Of a DNA stretch of 64,000 bases, positions 17,888 through 27,064 are shown piece by piece. Under the pieces are notes generated by a model. The model was not told where the DNA came from, did no database searches, and saw only the letters and a program-made list of their open reading frames with translations. The stretch is from Flavobacterium sp. SUN046 (GTDB lineage Bacteria > Bacteroidota > Bacteroidia > Flavobacteriales > Flavobacteriaceae). The stretch is taken from NCBI RefSeq assembly GCF_028867965.1, contig NZ_JAPQNT010000006.1, positions 164,274-228,273 of the forward strand, in the 5' to 3' direction. The stretch's first letter is position 1. Every line of letters starts with the position of its first letter. A program made the position numbers and the translations under genes.

Positions 17888-18760
17888 TTATCCCATAACT
17901 TCTTTAACTTTTTTACCAATTTCAGCCGGAGAATCTACAACGTGAATTCCACATTCTCTCATGATGCGTTTTTTAGCTTCAGCAGTATCGTCAGAACCAC
18001 CAACAATTGCACCTGCGTGACCCATTGTACGACCTTTTGGAGCAGTTTCACCTGCAATAAAACCTACAACTGGTTTACGGTTTCCGTCAGCTTTAATCCA
18101 TTTAGCAGCATCCGCTTCTAATTGACCACCGATTTCACCAATCATAACGATACATTCAGTTTCAGGATCATTCATTAATAATTCAACCGCTTCTTTAGTA
18201 GTAGTTCCTATAATTGGATCGCCACCAATTCCGATTGCAGTTGTAATTCCTAATCCTTGTTTTACAACTTGATCAGCAGCTTCATAAGTTAATGTTCCTG
18301 ATTTAGATACAATTCCAACTGTTCCTTTTTTGAAAACAAAACCTGGCATAATTCCAACTTTAGCTTCACCCGGAGTAATTACACCCGGACAGTTCGGACC
18401 AATTAACGTGGAATTTCTTTCTTTTACATATGAATACGCTTTAATCATATCAGCAACTGGAATTCCTTCAGTGATACAAATAATAACTTTAATACCAGCA
18501 TCTGCGGCTTCCATAATTGCATCGGCTGCAAAAGCTGGCGGTACAAAAATAATAGTGGTATCTGCTCCAGCTTGATCTACAGCATCTTTAACCGTATTAA
18601 AAACTGGACGCTCTAAATGGCTTGAACCACCTTTTCCTGGTGTTACACCACCAACAACGTTAGTTCCGTATTCTATCATTTGAGAAGCGTGAAAAGTTCC
18701 TTCACTTCCTGTAAATCCTTGAACAATTATTTTTGAATCTTTATTAACTAAAACGCTCAT
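17888..18760 (-). CDS. sucD: Succinyl-CoA synthetase alpha subunit
   Basis: A 290-residue TCA-cycle enzyme subunit that forms succinate and ATP or GTP from succinyl-CoA. The CoA-binding start ([20 protein letters not shown]), the segment IGPNCPGVI at about 120-128 and the phosphorylated His248 in [13 protein letters not shown] are all present, and the length is exactly that of the family. The beta subunit gene is not in this window, so sucC is unlinked, as is common in Bacteroidota. A minus-strand -7 box lies 38 bases upstream. Confidence 0.96.
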   Translation of the reverse strand: MSVLVNKDSKIIVQGFTGSEGTFHASQMIEYGTNVVGGVTPGKGGSSHLERPVFNTVKDAVDQAGADTTIIFVPPAFAADAIMEAADAGIKVIICITEGIPVADMIKAYSYVKERNSTLIGPNCPGVITPGEAKVGIMPGFVFKKGTVGIVSKSGTLTYEAADQVVKQGLGITTAIGIGGDPIIGTTTKEAVELLMNDPETECIVMIGEIGGQLEADAAKWIKADGNRKPVVGFIAGETAPKGRTMGHAGAIVGGSDDTAEAKKRIMRECGIHVVDSPAEIGKKVKEVMG

Positions 18761-18797
18761 GTTATATTTTTTTATTTAGTTTTATTGTTTTGTGGTG

Positions 18798-18805
18798 CAA
18801 AAGTA
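18798..18805 (-). promoter_or_regulatory. sucD -7 box (TACTTTTG on the minus strand)
   Basis: Exact TAnnTTTG match. The expected -33 region falls inside the heptamer repeat at 18811-18841. Confidence 0.55.
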
Positions 18806-18810
18806 TAAAA

Positions 18811-18841
18811 TAGTAATTAGTAATTAGTGATTAGTGATTAG
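18811..18841 (+). repeat. Short tandem heptamer repeat over the sucD -33 region
   Basis: Four consecutive 7-base units: two TAGTAAT followed by two TAGTGAT, then TAG. Units of this kind can change number by slippage. It lies immediately upstream of the sucD -7 box. Confidence 0.6.
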
Positions 18842-18881
18842 TTTTTTACAGATAATCATCACAAATTTTCTTGATTAAATT

Positions 18882-19244
18882 TTATGAAAATTGACTCATT
18901 TGATAACCTCGATATAATTTGTTGTCTTTTACTTCCCAAATCACGCAAAAATGTGCCAAAAGCATCTCTTCTCTAGGATTTTCAATTGTTTTAACAAAAT
19001 GAGAATATCGTATAGAAATCATATTTCCTTCTTGAATGACATGCGTAATTCTCATTTTAGAACGAACATACGCTTTGCTTAATTCATCAGACAGGTTTAG
19101 TAAATCTTGTCTGTTCATTTGAACAAAACCTTTACTACTATTCCACTCTATCATTAAATCTTCATGAAGGAATTCATTTACTTCCGATTTATTTAAAATT
19201 AAATCGTTTTTGTAAAAATCAAGTACTAATTCTTTTGGTGACAT
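18882..19244 (-). CDS. NTF2-like / SnoaL-like domain protein
   Basis: A 120-residue single-domain protein with the cone-shaped alpha+beta pattern of the NTF2-like superfamily (N-terminal helices PKELVLDFYKNDL, then strands MRITHVIQEGNMISIRYSHFVKT and LLAHFCVIWEVKDNKLYRGYQMSQ). No catalytic residues can be named. Its ATG overlaps the stop of the LpxD-like gene by one base (TAATG), so it is the last gene of the lipid A operon and probably coupled to that gene. Function unknown. Confidence 0.7.
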   Translation of the reverse strand: MSPKELVLDFYKNDLILNKSEVNEFLHEDLMIEWNSSKGFVQMNRQDLLNLSDELSKAYVRSKMRITHVIQEGNMISIRYSHFVKTIENPREEMLLAHFCVIWEVKDNKLYRGYQMSQFS

Positions 19245-20173
19245 TATTTACTGTTTTTTAATAATTCTGGAATACGCTTTATGTTTGCTAATTGTTTTAG
19301 CTTTTCGCGTGATTCTTCTATTGGTGTTCCAAAATAAGATTTTCCGCCTTCAACCGATTTTGTTACGCCTGTTTGACCAAGAATAACTGCTTTTGTTCCA
19401 ATTGTAATGCCACTTGTAGTTCCAACTTGTCCCCAAATGGTTACTTCATCTTCAATAATTACACAACCAGCAATTCCGGTTTGTGCAGCAATTAAACATT
19501 TTTTTCCGATGATAGTATCGTGACCAACATGCACTTGATTATCGATTTTTGTTCCTTCACCAATTGTTGTGTCGCCTGTTACTCCTTTATCTATAGTACA
19601 AAGTGCACCTATTCCGACATTATTTTCTATAACAACTCTTCCGCCAGAAAGCAATTGATCATAACCTTCGGGACGTTTTTTGTAATAAAATGCATCAGCA
19701 CCAAGAATTGTTCCGGCTTGAATTATAACATTATCACCAATCACACAATTATCATAAATGGAAACATTAGAATGAATAATGCAATTTTTTCCGATTACAA
19801 CATTATGTCCGATGAAGCAATTGGGTTGAATAAAAGTTTCTTCTCCAATAGTTGCCGATTGTGAAATTGAAACACCAGCCGAAGTAAACGGACGAAAATG
19901 ATTGGTTAATTTATTAAAATCTCTAAACGGATCATCTGAAATTAATAATGCTTTTCCGTCTGGACATTCAACTTCTTTGTTAATTAAAACAATTGTAGCC
20001 GCCGATTGCAAAGCTTTATCGTAATATTTTGGATGATCTACAAAAACAATATCTCCAGAAGTTACTACATGAATTTCGTTCATGCCTTCAACTGGAAAAT
20101 CATCGGCACCAACATAATTACAACCAATTATTGCTGCGATATCTTTAAGTGAATGTATTTTTGGAAATTTCAT
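19244..20173 (-). CDS. LpxD-like left-handed beta-helix acyltransferase (second copy)
   Basis: A 309-residue protein with an N-terminal domain like that of LpxD (about 1-95) and many hexapeptide repeats (about 100-285: [20 protein letters not shown] and similar), forming a left-handed beta-helix trimer. His in [13 protein letters not shown] corresponds to the acyltransferase active-site region. It is annotated in relatives as UDP-3-O-(3-hydroxyacyl)glucosamine N-acyltransferase, yet a bona fide lpxD lies at the head of the same operon. It may have a different acyl chain or sugar acceptor. It follows efp by 5 bases. Confidence 0.8.
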   Translation of the reverse strand: MKFPKIHSLKDIAAIIGCNYVGADDFPVEGMNEIHVVTSGDIVFVDHPKYYDKALQSAATIVLINKEVECPDGKALLISDDPFRDFNKLTNHFRPFTSAGVSISQSATIGEETFIQPNCFIGHNVVIGKNCIIHSNVSIYDNCVIGDNVIIQAGTILGADAFYYKKRPEGYDQLLSGGRVVIENNVGIGALCTIDKGVTGDTTIGEGTKIDNQVHVGHDTIIGKKCLIAAQTGIAGCVIIEDEVTIWGQVGTTSGITIGTKAVILGQTGVTKSVEGGKSYFGTPIEESREKLKQLANIKRIPELLKNSK

Positions 20174-20178
20174 TAGAA

Positions 20179-20745
20179 TTATTCTTTCACACGTTCCATG
20201 TAAGACCCTGTAGCCGTATCGATTTTAATTTTATCTCCTTCGTTGATGAATAAAGGTACGTTTACAGAAGCACCAGTTTCAACTTTTGCAGGTTTAGTAG
20301 CATTTGTAGCTGTATTTCCTTTAACACCTGGCTCGGCGTAAGTAACTTCTAAAACTATTGATGATGGCATATCAACAGATAATGGCAAATCGGTTTCAGT
20401 GTTAACTTGAACCATTACCACTGTTCCTTCTTTCAATAAATCTGGTGAATCTAAAGTCTTTTTATCTAAAGTAATTTGCTCATACGATTCAACATTCATA
20501 AAATGAAATTGATCGCCTTCAGCATATAAATATTGATAAGAATGCGTTTCAACACGAACTTCATCAATTTTGTGTCCAGCAGAAAAAGTATTATCTAAAA
20601 CTTTTCCGTTAGTTAAACTTCTTAATTTTGTTCTTACAAAAGCTGGTCCTTTTCCTGGTTTAACGTGAAGAAATTCGATGATTTTATAAATATCGTGATT
20701 GAACTTAATACATAATCCGTTTCTAATATCTGATGTAGATGCCAT
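20179..20745 (-). CDS. efp: Translation elongation factor P
   Basis: A 188-residue three-domain factor that relieves ribosome stalling at polyproline. The N-terminal KOW-like domain carries the tip loop [12 protein letters not shown] with Lys32 as the candidate modified residue. The C-terminal OB domain ends in the family motif [17 protein letters not shown]. Length is typical. It lies in the lipid A operon between lpxA and the LpxD-like gene, a conserved arrangement in flavobacteria as far as I recall. Confidence 0.96.
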   Translation of the reverse strand: MASTSDIRNGLCIKFNHDIYKIIEFLHVKPGKGPAFVRTKLRSLTNGKVLDNTFSAGHKIDEVRVETHSYQYLYAEGDQFHFMNVESYEQITLDKKTLDSPDLLKEGTVVMVQVNTETDLPLSVDMPSSIVLEVTYAEPGVKGNTATNATKPAKVETGASVNVPLFINEGDKIKIDTATGSYMERVKE

Positions 20746-20792
20746 TTTGGTTTTTTTAAATGTTTAAAATTGTTTTTTTTAAATTAGTTGAA

Positions 20793-21578
20793 CTAATATG
20801 CTCCTGAATATCCTTTCATAATTCCACGAGAAGAGTTTCTGATAAAATCTAATATTTCGTCACGTTCTGGAGAAGCTGCCATTTCGGCTTCAATGATTCC
20901 AACTGCTTGCGAAGTATTGTAATTTTTTTGATATAAAATTCTGTAAATGTCTTGAATTTCTCTGATTTTTTCTGATGTAAATCCGCGTCTTCTTAATCCG
21001 ACTGAATTGATTCCCACATACGAAAGTGGTTCTTTAGCCGCTTTAGTGTATGGTGGAACATCTTTACGAACCAACGAACCACCAGAAATCATTGCATGAT
21101 CTCCGATATGAATGAACTGATGAATCGCTGCCAATCCGCCAATAATTGCAAAATTTCCAACAATTACGTGTCCTGCAAGCGCAACTCCGTTTACAATAAT
21201 AGCATTATCGCCAATATGACAATCGTGAGCAATGTGTGCAGTTGCCATAATTAAACAGTTTTTTCCAATCTTGGTTTGACCAGACGCAACAGTTCCTCTG
21301 TTTATTGTAACACATTCTCTTACAGTGGTGTTATCACCAATTATTGCAAGTGAATCTTCACCTCCAAATTTTAAATCCTGTGGCACAGCAGAAATTACTG
21401 AACCTGGAAAAATATTGCAATTTTTACCAATTCTAGCGCCTTCCATTATGGTTACGTTCGAGCCTATCCAAGTTCCTTCGCCAATTTCTACATTGTTGTG
21501 AATAGTTGTAAAAGGATCAATTACAACATTTCGAGCAATTTTTGCTCCAGGATGTACGTATGCAAGTGGTTGATTCAT
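20793..21578 (-). CDS. lpxA: Acyl-ACP:UDP-N-acetylglucosamine O-acyltransferase
   Basis: A 261-residue trimeric left-handed beta-helix enzyme catalysing the first step of lipid A synthesis: 3-O-acylation of UDP-GlcNAc. Hexapeptide repeats fill residues 8-185; the catalytic His is in the segment MATAHIAHDCHIGDNA (about 120-135). A C-terminal helical domain (about 190-261) is typical of LpxA. It starts 2 bases after the lpxC/fabZ stop, within the operon. Confidence 0.95.
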   Translation of the reverse strand: MNQPLAYVHPGAKIARNVVIDPFTTIHNNVEIGEGTWIGSNVTIMEGARIGKNCNIFPGSVISAVPQDLKFGGEDSLAIIGDNTTVRECVTINRGTVASGQTKIGKNCLIMATAHIAHDCHIGDNAIIVNGVALAGHVIVGNFAIIGGLAAIHQFIHIGDHAMISGGSLVRKDVPPYTKAAKEPLSYVGINSVGLRRRGFTSEKIREIQDIYRILYQKNYNTSQAVGIIEAEMAASPERDEILDFIRNSSRGIMKGYSGAY

Positions 21579-21580
21579 AC

Positions 21581-22969
21581 TTATTGTTTTTTAGCTATTT
21601 GAGCCATTAATTCTGCTTCGGCAACTAATTTTCCGTTAGCATAAGCATTGGCTTGCATGTGACAAATTCCTCTTCTTATTGGTGTAATTAACTCACATTT
21701 GAATATTAAAGTATCTCCGGGAAGTACTTTATGTTTGAACTTAACATTATCAATTTTCATAAAATAAGTCAAGTAATTTTCAGGATCTGGAACCGTGCTT
21801 AATACTAAAATTCCGCCTGATTGTGCCATTGCTTCTACAATTAAAACTCCAGGCATAACTGGCGCATCAGGAAAATGCCCTACGAAGAAATTTTCATTCA
21901 TGGTAACATTTTTCATACCAACGACATGTTTATCGGACATTTCGATAATTCTATCAATCAATAAAAATGGTGGTCGATGCGGAAGAATACTCATAATTTT
22001 ATGAATATCCATTAATGGTGGCAAATTCAAATCGAAAACTGGAATTTGATTTTTTTGTTCGATTTTAATAATCTTAGCCATTTTCTTAGCAAACTGTGTG
22101 TTTACAAAATGACCTGGTTTATTGGCAATAACTTTTCCTTTAATTCTTATTCCGATAAGTGCTAAATCACCAATTACATCAAGTAACTTGTGACGTGCAG
22201 CTTCATTTGGATAATGCAATGTTAGGTTGTCTAAAATTCCGTTCTCTTTAACCGAAATATGTTCTTTACCAAAAGCTTTCTTCAAATTCTCCATTGTTGC
22301 TGGAGATATTTCTTTATCTACATATACAATTGCATTATTCAAATCGCCACCTTTGATTAAACCATTATCCAATAAAGTTTCTAGTTCATGTAAAAAACTG
22401 AAGGTTCTGGCATTAGCAATTTCAGTTTTAAAATCAGTTATATTTTTTAATGTCGCATTTTGCGTTCCAAGAACTTTAGTACCAAAATCAACCATTGCTG
22501 TCACTTGATAATCATCTGATGGCATGACAATAATTTCGCTTCCTGTAGCTTCATCAGTAAATGAAATCACTTCTTTAACTACATAATATTTGCGTTCAGC
22601 ATCTTGTTCTTCAACACCAACTTGTTCAATAGCTTCTACAAAAAACTTAGACGAACCATCCATAATTGGCGGTTCAGATTCGTTCAATTCAATGATAACG
22701 TTATCAACATCACAACCAACAAAAGCGGCTAAAACGTGCTCTGATGTTTGAATTTTAACACCTAATTTTTCTAAATTAGTTCCTCTTTGGGTATTTACTA
22801 CATAATTTGCATCAGCTTCAATCATTGGACTTCCTTCAAGATCAACTCTTATAAAGGTAAAACCATTGTTAATTGGTGCTGGTTTAAAAGTCATTTTAAC
22901 TTCTTTACCTGTGTGTAATCCTACTCCTGTAAGTGAAATTTCACTTTTGATGGTTTTTTGCTTAACCAT
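21581..22969 (-). CDS. lpxC/fabZ: Bifunctional LpxC deacetylase / FabZ dehydratase
   Basis: A 462-residue fusion. Residues 1-300 are UDP-3-O-acyl-GlcNAc deacetylase, with zinc ligands His78 (TSEHVLAAF) and the HKLLD motif at 260-264. Residues 312-462 are 3-hydroxyacyl-ACP dehydratase, with HRPPFLLIDRI from 331, catalytic His365 in GHFPDAPVMPG and Glu379. The fusion is characteristic of Bacteroidota and links the lipid A commitment step to the fatty-acid step competing for 3-hydroxyacyl-ACP. It lies between lpxD and lpxA. Confidence 0.96.
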   Translation of the reverse strand: MVKQKTIKSEISLTGVGLHTGKEVKMTFKPAPINNGFTFIRVDLEGSPMIEADANYVVNTQRGTNLEKLGVKIQTSEHVLAAFVGCDVDNVIIELNESEPPIMDGSSKFFVEAIEQVGVEEQDAERKYYVVKEVISFTDEATGSEIIVMPSDDYQVTAMVDFGTKVLGTQNATLKNITDFKTEIANARTFSFLHELETLLDNGLIKGGDLNNAIVYVDKEISPATMENLKKAFGKEHISVKENGILDNLTLHYPNEAARHKLLDVIGDLALIGIRIKGKVIANKPGHFVNTQFAKKMAKIIKIEQKNQIPVFDLNLPPLMDIHKIMSILPHRPPFLLIDRIIEMSDKHVVGMKNVTMNENFFVGHFPDAPVMPGVLIVEAMAQSGGILVLSTVPDPENYLTYFMKIDNVKFKHKVLPGDTLIFKCELITPIRRGICHMQANAYANGKLVAEAELMAQIAKKQ

Positions 22970-22995
22970 AATATAATTCTAATTTTGTTTGTTTT

Positions 22996-24015
22996 CTATT
23001 CTGTTTTCTTCTTCAAATTATCTAAATCGGAAACTATTTTCGGTAAATTTCTAAAGTGCACATACGATTTAGAAAAATCTCCATAATTAAATGCTGGTGT
23101 GCCTTGAATCACTTCGCCATCGGCAATGCTTTTTCCGACTCCAGATTGCGCTTGAATTCTGACTCCGTTTCCTATTGTTATGTGTCCAACTATTCCAACT
23201 TGTCCGCCAATCATGCAGTTTTTTCCTATTTTGGTTGAACCTGCGATACCGGTTTGTGATGCAATAACTGTATTTTCTCCAATTTCAACATTATGAGCAA
23301 TCTGAATTTGATTGTCCAACTTCACTCCTTTTCGAATAATAGTTGAACCCATTGTTGCACGGTCAATTGTGGTACACGAACCAACTTCAACATCATCTTC
23401 GAGAATTACGTTACCTATTTGTGGAATTTTACTGTAAGTTCCATCTTCTTGTGGTGCAAATCCGAAACCATCTGAACCAATAATGGTACCCGAATGAATA
23501 ACACAATTATTACCAATTTCACTTTCAGAATAAATTCTTACTCCAGCAAACAAGATACAATTATCGCCAATTGTAACATTATCACCTATAAAAGTATTTG
23601 GATAAATTTTGACGTTATTTCCGATTTTCACATTCGACCCTACGTAGCAAAAACTTCCTAAATATAAATCGGTTCCATAAGTTACATTTTCAGAAATAAC
23701 AGAAGGTTGTTCAATTCCCGATTTCATCAATTTAACTTGATTGTAGTATTCTAACAATTTAGAAAAGGATTGGTATGCATCGTCAACCTTTATTAAAGTT
23801 GATAAAACTGGTTGATCGGCTTCAAAACTTTTATTAACAATCGTTATGGTTGCTTGAGTTGTGTAGATATAATTTTGGTATTTTGGATTGGATAAGAATG
23901 TTAATGAACCAACAGTTCCTTCTTCTATCTTAGACAATTTATGGACTTCGGCATTAGGATTTCCTATTACTTCGCCTTCCAGAATACCCGCAATTTGTTC
24001 AGCTGTAAATTTCAT
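22996..24015 (-). CDS. lpxD: UDP-3-O-(3-hydroxyacyl)glucosamine N-acyltransferase
   Basis: A 339-residue trimeric acyltransferase for the third step of lipid A synthesis. The N-terminal uridine-binding domain (MKFTAEQIAGILEGEVIGNP) is followed by hexapeptide repeats from about 100 to 315, with the active-site His in DNQIQIAHNVEIG. An ATG at 24069 is in frame, but a -7 box lies at 24057-24064 and the extra residues are not family-like, so the start is the ATG at 24015. It is the first gene of the lpxD-lpxC/fabZ-lpxA-efp-LpxD-like-NTF2 operon. Confidence 0.93.
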   Translation of the reverse strand: MKFTAEQIAGILEGEVIGNPNAEVHKLSKIEEGTVGSLTFLSNPKYQNYIYTTQATITIVNKSFEADQPVLSTLIKVDDAYQSFSKLLEYYNQVKLMKSGIEQPSVISENVTYGTDLYLGSFCYVGSNVKIGNNVKIYPNTFIGDNVTIGDNCILFAGVRIYSESEIGNNCVIHSGTIIGSDGFGFAPQEDGTYSKIPQIGNVILEDDVEVGSCTTIDRATMGSTIIRKGVKLDNQIQIAHNVEIGENTVIASQTGIAGSTKIGKNCMIGGQVGIVGHITIGNGVRIQAQSGVGKSIADGEVIQGTPAFNYGDFSKSYVHFRNLPKIVSDLDNLKKKTE

Positions 24016-24056
24016 CTTATAAAATAATTTTTTCCATAGAAATAAAATGGAACTTG

Positions 24057-24064
24057 CAAATATA
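24057..24064 (-). promoter_or_regulatory. lpxD operon -7 box (TATATTTG on the minus strand)
   Basis: Exact match 41 bases upstream of the lpxD ATG, with a TTTG 17 bases further upstream. It overlaps the longer alternative start, which it rules out. Confidence 0.6.
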
Positions 24065-24134
24065 GTCAAAAATAAAATCTACAAATTTGATGGTTCGTTT
24101 CATTGCAACAAAAATATAAAATTTAATTGAATCA

Positions 24135-25370
24135 CTAGTTATCTAATAAGACTTTTGGAAAACATATAAAATACTTAGTAACAGCTTTAGATAATGCTCG
24201 AACTTGCAACTGATCTGACGAATCAACAAGATTTTCAATAGTTTTATCTTTTTTTACTATACTTATTGGTTCACTTTCTTTATTATATGCTTGATTTTTA
24301 AGTTTTCCTTTAAATACAAAATAGGTAGCATCTTTTTCGGAAATGTTATACAAATTAGTCAATTTAGTTTTGAAATTAGTAAGTTTCTCAGCATCTAATT
24401 TTTCATCCAACATTATAATTTTCAACAAATCTCTATTAATAATCATTTTACTGAGCGAACTCAATACAAAATCATCGTTAAATTGCCAAGATTTTATTGC
24501 GCCCATCACATCATAATCATCCAATAAAGCGAACGTTTTTAATGTTTCAATGGTAAAAGTTTCATGACTGATTTTATGGTTCAAAAAAAACGAAAGTGGT
24601 TCGCTACACCAAAGTTTAACGCCTTTGCTAGTCAATTCTTTAGCACGTTTTAAAATTTTGGTTAACGTCAATTCTGCAACGACAGATGTTTTATGAAGAT
24701 AGGCTTGCCAATACATTAATCGTCTGGCAACAAGAAATTTCTCTACCGAATAAATTCCTTTTTCTTCAATTACCAAAACATCGTCTTGCACGTTCATCAT
24801 TTGAATCAATCGGTCGCTGTTGATATTTCCTTCGGCTACACCGCTGTAAAAACTATCTCGTTTTAAATAATCCATTCGATCCATATCCAACTGACTTGAA
24901 ATGAGTTGCAACATGAATTTTCGATGGTATTCGCCTTTAAATATTTGAATTGCCAAACTTAGTTGTCCATCAAATTCAACATTCAAAGCATTCATAAAAT
25001 ACAATGAAATTTCTTCGTGATGCACATCTTCAACGATACTGTGCTCCATTGCATGAGAAAATGGTCCGTGTCCGATATCATGCAACAAAATAGCTACATA
25101 AAGTGCGTTTTCTTCATCATCTGAAATTAAAACCCCTTTAAAACGAAGCGTTTGAACTGCTTTTTGCATAATGTGCATACAACCCAATGCGTGATGAAAA
25201 CGAGTATGATTTGCTCCTGGATAAACTAGATAAGTCAAACCCATTTGAGAAATGCGACGCAAACGTTGAAAGTAAGGATGCTGAATTAAATCGTAAATTA
25301 AAGTATTCGGAATGGTTATAAAACCATAGATAGGATCGTTGAATATCTTGAGTTTGTTGGTAGCAATCAC
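24135..25370 (-). CDS. HD-domain phosphohydrolase (dGTPase/SAMHD1-like)
   Basis: A 411-residue metal-dependent phosphohydrolase. Metal ligands are His in FHHALGCMHIM, the HD pair in AILLHDIGHGPFSHAMEH and a downstream Asp in LISSQLDMDRMDYLKRDSF. This set matches bacterial HD-superfamily dNTP triphosphohydrolase-like proteins; the substrate is not certain. The start codon is GTG at 25368-25370: the conserved KIFNDPIYGFI follows directly, no suitable ATG exists, and a -7 box sits 23 bases upstream. Confidence 0.88.
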   Translation of the reverse strand: MIATNKLKIFNDPIYGFITIPNTLIYDLIQHPYFQRLRRISQMGLTYLVYPGANHTRFHHALGCMHIMQKAVQTLRFKGVLISDDEENALYVAILLHDIGHGPFSHAMEHSIVEDVHHEEISLYFMNALNVEFDGQLSLAIQIFKGEYHRKFMLQLISSQLDMDRMDYLKRDSFYSGVAEGNINSDRLIQMMNVQDDVLVIEEKGIYSVEKFLVARRLMYWQAYLHKTSVVAELTLTKILKRAKELTSKGVKLWCSEPLSFFLNHKISHETFTIETLKTFALLDDYDVMGAIKSWQFNDDFVLSSLSKMIINRDLLKIIMLDEKLDAEKLTNFKTKLTNLYNISEKDATYFVFKGKLKNQAYNKESEPISIVKKDKTIENLVDSSDQLQVRALSKAVTKYFICFPKVLLDN

Positions 25371-25392
25371 TAATGAATTGTTTTATTTTACA

Positions 25393-25400
25393 CAAATGTA
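25393..25400 (-). promoter_or_regulatory. Bacteroidota -7 box (TACATTTG on the minus strand)
   Basis: Exact TAnnTTTG match 23 bases upstream of the GTG start of the HD-domain gene. Confidence 0.5.
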
Positions 25401-25470
25401 AGGTAAATGCTAAAAACAAAAAACTATTTTTCACTAAGTTGTTTATTGAGAATTGTAATTTCAAAAATAA

Positions 25471-26091
25471 TTAATCTAGTTTCATTCTACAATTGGCACA
25501 CAATTCTAATTTTTCATTGTCTATTGTTTGAATTTTTTCAACTGCGCTTGTCATCAAACATTGTTTATTACTGCAATGTTTTAGGCCTAAATTATGTCCT
25601 AATTCATGCAATGTAACTTTTTGAAGACGCAATAAAAATTGATCATTATCTTTGCTTTTGAGTCTGAATGAAGATATTATACAACTATTACCTGGGCAAT
25701 ATCCTAAACCCATTATTCCAAAATCGTTATACTTCCAAGTTGGTTTTTTAATGGTTCCATCACTATTTTTTTTAGTTATTGAAATGTCATTTGCAGTAAT
25801 TCCTAAAATATAATCAACTTTATTTACTGAATTTCTTTTTTGTATTTTAATGATACTATCTGCTCTATATCTTGGAGATTTTATTTTTATAAATGCTGCT
25901 TTAGGCAAATCAATTTGAGGCAAAATAACAACTCTAATTTTGTAAAAACTTTCTATTTTATCAGATATTAGTTCTGCATTATGTTTCGAAAAACCATTGT
26001 ATATCTGCATTCTGACTACTTTATTAGAAGCTACTTTCGTACAAGAAGAACAAATTAAAAAGCACTTTATAATTAAAATAGAAATACGCAT
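25471..26091 (-). CDS. Archaemetzincin-type zinc metalloprotease, apparently exported
   Basis: A 206-residue protein with the extended metzincin signature HELGHNLGLKHC at 162-173 followed by C178, M180 and the pair C198/C201, exactly the archaemetzincin arrangement of a catalytic zinc plus a second structural zinc site. Unlike most archaemetzincins it begins with a hydrophobic leader (MRISILIIKCFLICSSC), so it is probably secreted or a lipoprotein. The start is taken at 26091 because the upstream extension is not leader-like. It is divergent from the SRPBCC gene. The substrate is unknown. Confidence 0.82.
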   Translation of the reverse strand: MRISILIIKCFLICSSCTKVASNKVVRMQIYNGFSKHNAELISDKIESFYKIRVVILPQIDLPKAAFIKIKSPRYRADSIIKIQKRNSVNKVDYILGITANDISITKKNSDGTIKKPTWKYNDFGIMGLGYCPGNSCIISSFRLKSKDNDQFLLRLQKVTLHELGHNLGLKHCSNKQCLMTSAVEKIQTIDNEKLELCANCRMKLD

Positions 26092-26175
26092 AATTTTAAA
26101 CTTTTGACTAAATTTTAACAATAATTGTACCAATGTAAAAAAGATTTATATCTTTATAATTCAAAAGAAACCAAA

Positions 26176-26592
26176 ATGAATTCACAAAAAATCACAGTAG
26201 AAATCACGATACAGGCCAACATTGAAAAAGTTTGGAATTTTTGGACAACTCCAGAACATATTATGCAATGGAATAATGCATCTGCTGATTGGCACACTCC
26301 AAAAGCAATAAACGATTTACAAAATGGAGGTCGTTTTGTATTTACAATGGCAGCGAAAGATGGTAGCTTTAGTTTTGATTTTGAAGGAACTTATTCTGAA
26401 ATTATTCCGTTAAAATCAATAGAATATTACATTGCTGACAATCGAAAAGTGAGTATTGATTTTATTACTATTGGTGATGTTGTAGAAATTGTAGAAACAT
26501 TTGAAGCCGAAAATGAAAATTCAATTGAATTACAAAAACAAGGTTGGCAAGCTATTTTAAATAATTTCAAAAATTATGTTGAAGCTAATTAA
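26176..26592 (+). CDS. SRPBCC / AHSA1-type START-fold protein
   Basis: A 138-residue single-domain protein of the Bet v1-like superfamily (activator of Hsp90 ATPase-like). Typical patterns are ITIQANIEKVWNFWTTPEHIMQWNNAS at the N-terminus and GGRFVFTMAAKDG...FDFEGTYSEI in the middle, with a C-terminal helix. These proteins bind hydrophobic ligands; no ligand can be named. The start at 26176 is chosen over 26125 because MNSQKITVEITI begins the fold. It overlaps the convergent small gene by 8 bases at its 3' end. Confidence 0.85.
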   Translation: MNSQKITVEITIQANIEKVWNFWTTPEHIMQWNNASADWHTPKAINDLQNGGRFVFTMAAKDGSFSFDFEGTYSEIIPLKSIEYYIADNRKVSIDFITIGDVVEIVETFEAENENSIELQKQGWQAILNNFKNYVEAN

Positions 26593-26818
26593 GTGAAGTT
26601 TTTAAAATATCGATTTTCAATTGCAAATGGTTAACTAAAATTTGAAACGGACTTAAAGCTTGAAGTTCTTCGTCAGATATAGAATAATCAATTAAATCAT
26701 CAATAATTTCAGTTACAACTGTCATTTTTAATTCAGCTTCTGAAACTTTTTTTTGTGCAATTAAATCAATTATTTCTTGAAATTTTATTTTTAAAGACGC
26801 TATTGAATTCTTTTTCAT
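26585..26818 (-). CDS. Small protein of unknown function
   Basis: A 77-residue helical, Leu/Ile-rich acidic protein without signal or membrane segment; no family recognised. It follows the next small gene by 11 bases on the same strand, so the two probably form a unit. The tight pair of about 75-residue proteins is the size of a toxin-antitoxin module, but neither sequence shows a motif of a known system, so I do not call it one. Confidence 0.55.
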   Translation of the reverse strand: MKKNSIASLKIKFQEIIDLIAQKKVSEAELKMTVVTEIIDDLIDYSISDEELQALSPFQILVNHLQLKIDILKTSLN

Positions 26819-26829
26819 TGGATTCTTAT

Positions 26830-27054
26830 TTATTCAAATTCTTTTCTGCCTCTCTGAATGTCTTCAAATGTCGCGCATTTTACAAATTCTTGCTGTTCAT
26901 CAATCATCATTGGTAAATGAATAAAATCAACATCAGAAACATCTTCTTTAAGATGATAAGCAATATCATCTAAATTATAAAACCATTCTTTATCGAATTG
27001 CACTTTGTGTATCGATGCGTCTTTTAATAATGCTTTTTCTAATAAAGGTTTCAT
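26830..27054 (-). CDS. Small protein of unknown function, weakly BRO-N/antirepressor-like
   Basis: A 74-residue acidic soluble protein. The stretch KEWFYNLDDIAYHLKEDVSDVDFI is faintly like the beginning of BRO-N/antirepressor domains, but it is far too short for that fold and the likeness may be chance. It lies 10 bases downstream of the exported 139-residue protein gene and 11 bases upstream of the other small gene, so a three-gene unit is plausible. Confidence 0.55.
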   Translation of the reverse strand: MKPLLEKALLKDASIHKVQFDKEWFYNLDDIAYHLKEDVSDVDFIHLPMMIDEQQEFVKCATFEDIQRGRKEFE

Positions 27055-27064
27055 TTAATAAAAT

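Noticed and set aside
26585..27054. Toxin-antitoxin module
   Set aside because: Size and spacing fit, but neither protein has a motif of a known toxin or antitoxin.
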